Shown here: positions 60,823 to 64,000 of the stretch, piece after piece
Position numbering within the stretch: position 1 is the first letter of the stretch
Layout: each line of letters opens with the position of its first letter
Assembly (NCBI GenBank): GCA_902614975.1
Contig: CACMND010000007.1
Span: 1-64,000 of the forward strand
Length of the DNA stretch: 64,000 nucleotides
From: an uncultured Pelagibacteraceae bacterium
GTDB lineage: Bacteria; Pseudomonadota; Alphaproteobacteria; Pelagibacterales; Pelagibacteraceae
Reading direction: 5' to 3'
Notes under the pieces: generated by a model
Told to the model about the DNA's origin: nothing
The model's input: the letters and a program-made list of their open reading frames with translations, nothing else
Database searches by the model: none
Translations under genes and position numbers: made by a program

Positions 60823-61941
60823 ATGAAAAATTACTCAAAATTAGGAACATTTGCATCAAAAGGTAGACTGTTCAAAGAAGCGAGCAATCCTTTCAGATCA
60901 CCTTTTCAAAGAGATAGAGATAGAATAATTCATTCTACCTCATTTAGAAGATTGAAGCACAAAACCCAGGTATTTGTGAATACTGAAGGAGATCATTATA
61001 GAACCAGAATCACACATTCCATTGAAGTATCACAAATTGCTAGAACAATTGCTAAATACTTAGGTTTAAATGATGATTTAGCTGAAACATTAAGCTTAGC
61101 TCATGATTTAGGTCATACCCCATTTGGTCATGCGGGAGAAGAGTCCCTAAATGAATGTATGTATGAATATGGAGGATTTGACCACAACCTTCAAACACTT
61201 AGGATAGTAATGTTCATTGAAAATAAATATTTTAAATTTGAAGGTCTTAATTTAACATTAGAAACATTAGATGGTCTTATTAAACATAATGGTCCGGTAA
61301 CAAAGCTAGTCAAAATAAATAATTTAATTGGTTTGAAAAATTTAAAAAATAAAATTAATTTTTCAAAAAACTCCTCACTGGAGGCTCAAATTGCATCTAT
61401 ATCTGATGACGTTGCATACAATAACCATGATATTCAAGATGGAATAAAAGCTAAATTATTTACTTTAAACGATCTTAAACAAATCTCTTTTTTTGATGAA
61501 ATTTTAAAATCATATAAAAATAAATTAAAAAGTGAAAATAATGATATCCTCGTATATCAAACTATAAGAGACTCTATAAATTTAATGGTTCAAGACTTAA
61601 TAAAAACTACGACAAGAAATATTTTAATGAATAAAATATCTACAAAAAAAGATGTATCAAATAAAAAAAATCAAATTGTTGATTTTTCCAACAAATTAAA
61701 AATAACTATAAATGAGATTAGAGATTTCCTTAGAATAACTATGTATAATAATAAAGATGTATTAAAAAAAAATAACGAAGGAAAAAAGATAATTAAAAAG
61801 CTTTTTAGTGTAATTAACAAAAATCCAAAAAAGTATATTAAAACCAAATATTTAAAAACTAACAAAGAAAGAGCTATATCTGATTATATTTCTGGCATGA
61901 CAGATAGGTACGCCATACAATTATATAGAGCATCAAAATGA
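60823..61941 (+). CDS. dgt: Deoxyguanosinetriphosphate triphosphohydrolase-like protein
   Basis: RDRIIHSTSFRRLKHKTQVF, HSIEVSQIARTIA, LAHDLGHTPFGHAGE (HD domain). Confidence 0.94.
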   Translation: MKNYSKLGTFASKGRLFKEASNPFRSPFQRDRDRIIHSTSFRRLKHKTQVFVNTEGDHYRTRITHSIEVSQIARTIAKYLGLNDDLAETLSLAHDLGHTPFGHAGEESLNECMYEYGGFDHNLQTLRIVMFIENKYFKFEGLNLTLETLDGLIKHNGPVTKLVKINNLIGLKNLKNKINFSKNSSLEAQIASISDDVAYNNHDIQDGIKAKLFTLNDLKQISFFDEILKSYKNKLKSENNDILVYQTIRDSINLMVQDLIKTTTRNILMNKISTKKDVSNKKNQIVDFSNKLKITINEIRDFLRITMYNNKDVLKKNNEGKKIIKKLFSVINKNPKKYIKTKYLKTNKERAISDYISGMTDRYAIQLYRASK

Positions 61942-63668
61942 ATATATTTGAGGAATACTTAAATAAAATTTTAAATAAAATTAAATTAGCAAGTGAAGAA
62001 AAGCTGATTTTATTACCTGAAAGTTTATCTGGTATAAATGTAGATATACCTCCTAAAAAATTTAAGTGCGATCTGTCAACTAATGTTGCAATGGTTTTAT
62101 CTAAAACAAATAATGAACCACCAATTAAAATTGCTGAAAAATTAAAAGATATTATTTTTAAAGACGATACTAATATTGAGAAGATAGAAATAGCAAAGCC
62201 TGGATTTATAAATATTATTTTAAAAAAAGAGTTTTGGACTTCATTTCTCTTAAATATAAATAATCTTAGTAATTTTGGTGCAGCACTTAATGGCTCTAAA
62301 AAGAAACATCTTATTGAATTCGTCTCTGCAAATCCCACTGGACCATTACATGTCGGCCATTGTAGAGGTGCTATTTTGGGGGATGTTATCTCTAATTTGT
62401 TAAAATTTAACAATCAAGAAGTTGTAAAAGAATATTATGTAAATGATCATGGTAACCAAATTTTACATTTTACTAGATCTGTATATTTGAGAATAAAAGA
62501 AAAATTAGATAATCAAACGTTTCCAGTAAATGAGGATGATTTATATCCAGGAGAATACATCAAGGATATAGCCCAACATATTATAGATAATAATAAAGAT
62601 TTACAATTTGATGATTATGAAAAAATAAAATTAACACTTACTAAATTAGCAATTACAGAGTCACTTAAACTCATTAAGACTAATTTAAATAATTTGGGAA
62701 TTATTCATGATAATTTTGCGAGTGAGACTGAAATAGTTGAAAATAAAGAGGTTGATAAGGTTATTGAGAAACTTAAAAAAGATAAATTTGTATATATAGG
62801 AAAAATCAAAGCTCCCGAAGGAGAAGACACAACTAATTGGGTAGAAAGAGATCAGTTACTTTTTAGATCAACAGATTTTGGGGATGATAAAGATAGGGCA
62901 TTACAAAAATCTGACAACACATGGACTTATTTTGCTGGAGATGTTGCGTATCATAATACAAAACTAAACAGAAAATTTGATAAATTAATAAATATTTTAG
63001 GAGCGGATCATGCGGGTTATATAAAAAGAATTACATCTGTTGTTGAAGCATTATCTGGAGAAAAAAATAAATTAATTTGTAAAGTAAGCCAACTTGTTAA
63101 GTTAATAAAAGATGGCAAACCTTTTAAAATGTCTAAAAGAAAAGGTGATTACATTACCGTTGAAGATTTAATTTCTGAAGTTGGAAAAGATGCAACAAGA
63201 TTTATTATGCTAAGTAGAAGCAATGATGCTGAATTAGATTTTGATTTTACAAAAGTAAAAGAAAAATCTAAAGACAATCCGCTTTATTATGTTCAATATT
63301 GTTATGCTAGAATTTCATCGGTTTTTAGAAATATAAATAAAAATATTGATGACAAGATTGATAATGAAAATAATAATATGCAATTTAATAATGAAGAAAT
63401 TGAAATTTTTAAAAAAATATCTGAATGGCCTAAATGTGTAGAAATTTCCACTAAAAAACTAGAACCTCATAGAATCCCTGTATATTTATATGAGTTATCA
63501 TCTCAGTTTCATTCCTATTGGAATATGGGAAAAGATGATGTTGAAAAAAGATTTATCAATGATGATAAAACAATAAATACAGAAAAACTAATATTTTTAA
63601 AATCTATTGCCAAAACAATTAAAACTGGAATGGATATTATAGGTGTTGATACACCTGAAAAAATGTAA
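61938..63668 (+). CDS. argS: Arginyl-tRNA synthetase
   Basis: FVSANPTGPLHVGHCRGAILGD, KMSKRKGDYITV. Confidence 0.96.
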   Translation: MNIFEEYLNKILNKIKLASEEKLILLPESLSGINVDIPPKKFKCDLSTNVAMVLSKTNNEPPIKIAEKLKDIIFKDDTNIEKIEIAKPGFINIILKKEFWTSFLLNINNLSNFGAALNGSKKKHLIEFVSANPTGPLHVGHCRGAILGDVISNLLKFNNQEVVKEYYVNDHGNQILHFTRSVYLRIKEKLDNQTFPVNEDDLYPGEYIKDIAQHIIDNNKDLQFDDYEKIKLTLTKLAITESLKLIKTNLNNLGIIHDNFASETEIVENKEVDKVIEKLKKDKFVYIGKIKAPEGEDTTNWVERDQLLFRSTDFGDDKDRALQKSDNTWTYFAGDVAYHNTKLNRKFDKLINILGADHAGYIKRITSVVEALSGEKNKLICKVSQLVKLIKDGKPFKMSKRKGDYITVEDLISEVGKDATRFIMLSRSNDAELDFDFTKVKEKSKDNPLYYVQYCYARISSVFRNINKNIDDKIDNENNNMQFNNEEIEIFKKISEWPKCVEISTKKLEPHRIPVYLYELSSQFHSYWNMGKDDVEKRFINDDKTINTEKLIFLKSIAKTIKTGMDIIGVDTPEKM

Positions 63669-63925
63669 TGCTAAAAGAGCTCAAATATCTATTTTATTTA
63701 ATAATTATATTTTTCTTTCTATTCTTTACTCTAAGATATTATTTTTCAGACGATAATTACAAGAAATCATATAGAGCAGTTTCAAGCATTGATGAAAAAA
63801 TATCATCTAACGAAAATAATCTATTTATTCTTAAAAATGACACGGACAACATTATTGAATATGTAGAATACAAAAATAAAAACACAAAAAAATATTCTTT
63901 TTGGGAATTGTTATATAATGATTAA
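63668..63925 (+). CDS. Short membrane-anchored protein between argS and nagZ (possible remnant of a SPOR-domain protein)
   Basis: Single TM helix then a short polar tail; synteny. Confidence 0.5.
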   Translation: MLKELKYLFYLIIIFFFLFFTLRYYFSDDNYKKSYRAVSSIDEKISSNENNLFILKNDTDNIIEYVEYKNKNTKKYSFWELLYND

Positions 63926-64000
63926 TAAAACTAGAGCTTTTATATGTGGAATTAGTGGACATAATTTAAAAAAAAGTGAAGTAAGTTTTTTAAAAAAATA
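63918..64000 (+). CDS. nagZ: NagZ-like beta-N-acetylhexosaminidase, 3'-truncated by window edge
   Basis: MINKTRAFICGISGHNLKKSEVSFLKK... resembles NagZ N-terminus; argS-X-nagZ order. Confidence 0.6.
   Translation, partial: MINKTRAFICGISGHNLKKSEVSFLKK

Noticed and set aside
1-64000. Search for transposases, integrases, phage genes, toxin-antitoxin pairs or rRNA
   Set aside because: None recognisable; all long ORFs are accounted for by core metabolic, transport or regulatory genes

Overview
AT-rich, gene-dense chromosomal window with very short intergenic spacers. Gene content and order look like a streamlined alphaproteobacterium of the SAR11/Pelagibacterales type (inference from gene content and composition; no database search was run). 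Left half: lipid A genes (lpxD-fabZ-lpxA-lpxI-lpxB), gltX, lexA, trpCDGE, a PpiD-like protein, tpiA-secG-pyrG-kdsA-eno-ftsB-lipA-coq10, pncC/cinA, pgpA, ispDF, ntrYX-trkAH, tRNA-Arg, an aapJQMP amino-acid ABC transporter, an XRE regulator, tRNA-Asn and tRNA-Cys, valS and ilvD. Right half: a large phosphorus-centred region of about 15-17 kb (lipid kinase, PlcP-like phosphoesterase plus Agt-like glycosyltransferase, phoR, an exported unknown protein, pstSCAB, phoU, phoB, sixA, ppk, ppx), followed by aqpS-like/arsC, zur-znuBC/znuA with a His/Asp-rich loop, a malate/lactate dehydrogenase-family gene, xthA, erpA, dgt, argS and the start of nagZ. No mobile elements, rRNA or CRISPR arrays were seen. 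The most interesting observations are: Pho-box-like 7-4-7 repeats upstream of pstS and in the lipid-renovation promoter, plus a similar phased array in front of a strong terminator with no ORF (a possible P-regulated sRNA); an NtrX whose sigma54 contact loop (GAFTGA) is replaced; tandem Zur boxes and a LexA box; an 18-bp perfect palindrome and hairpin just before aapJ; terminators placed between binding-protein and permease genes in both aap and pst; and divergent start codons only 13 bp apart at sixA/ppk.
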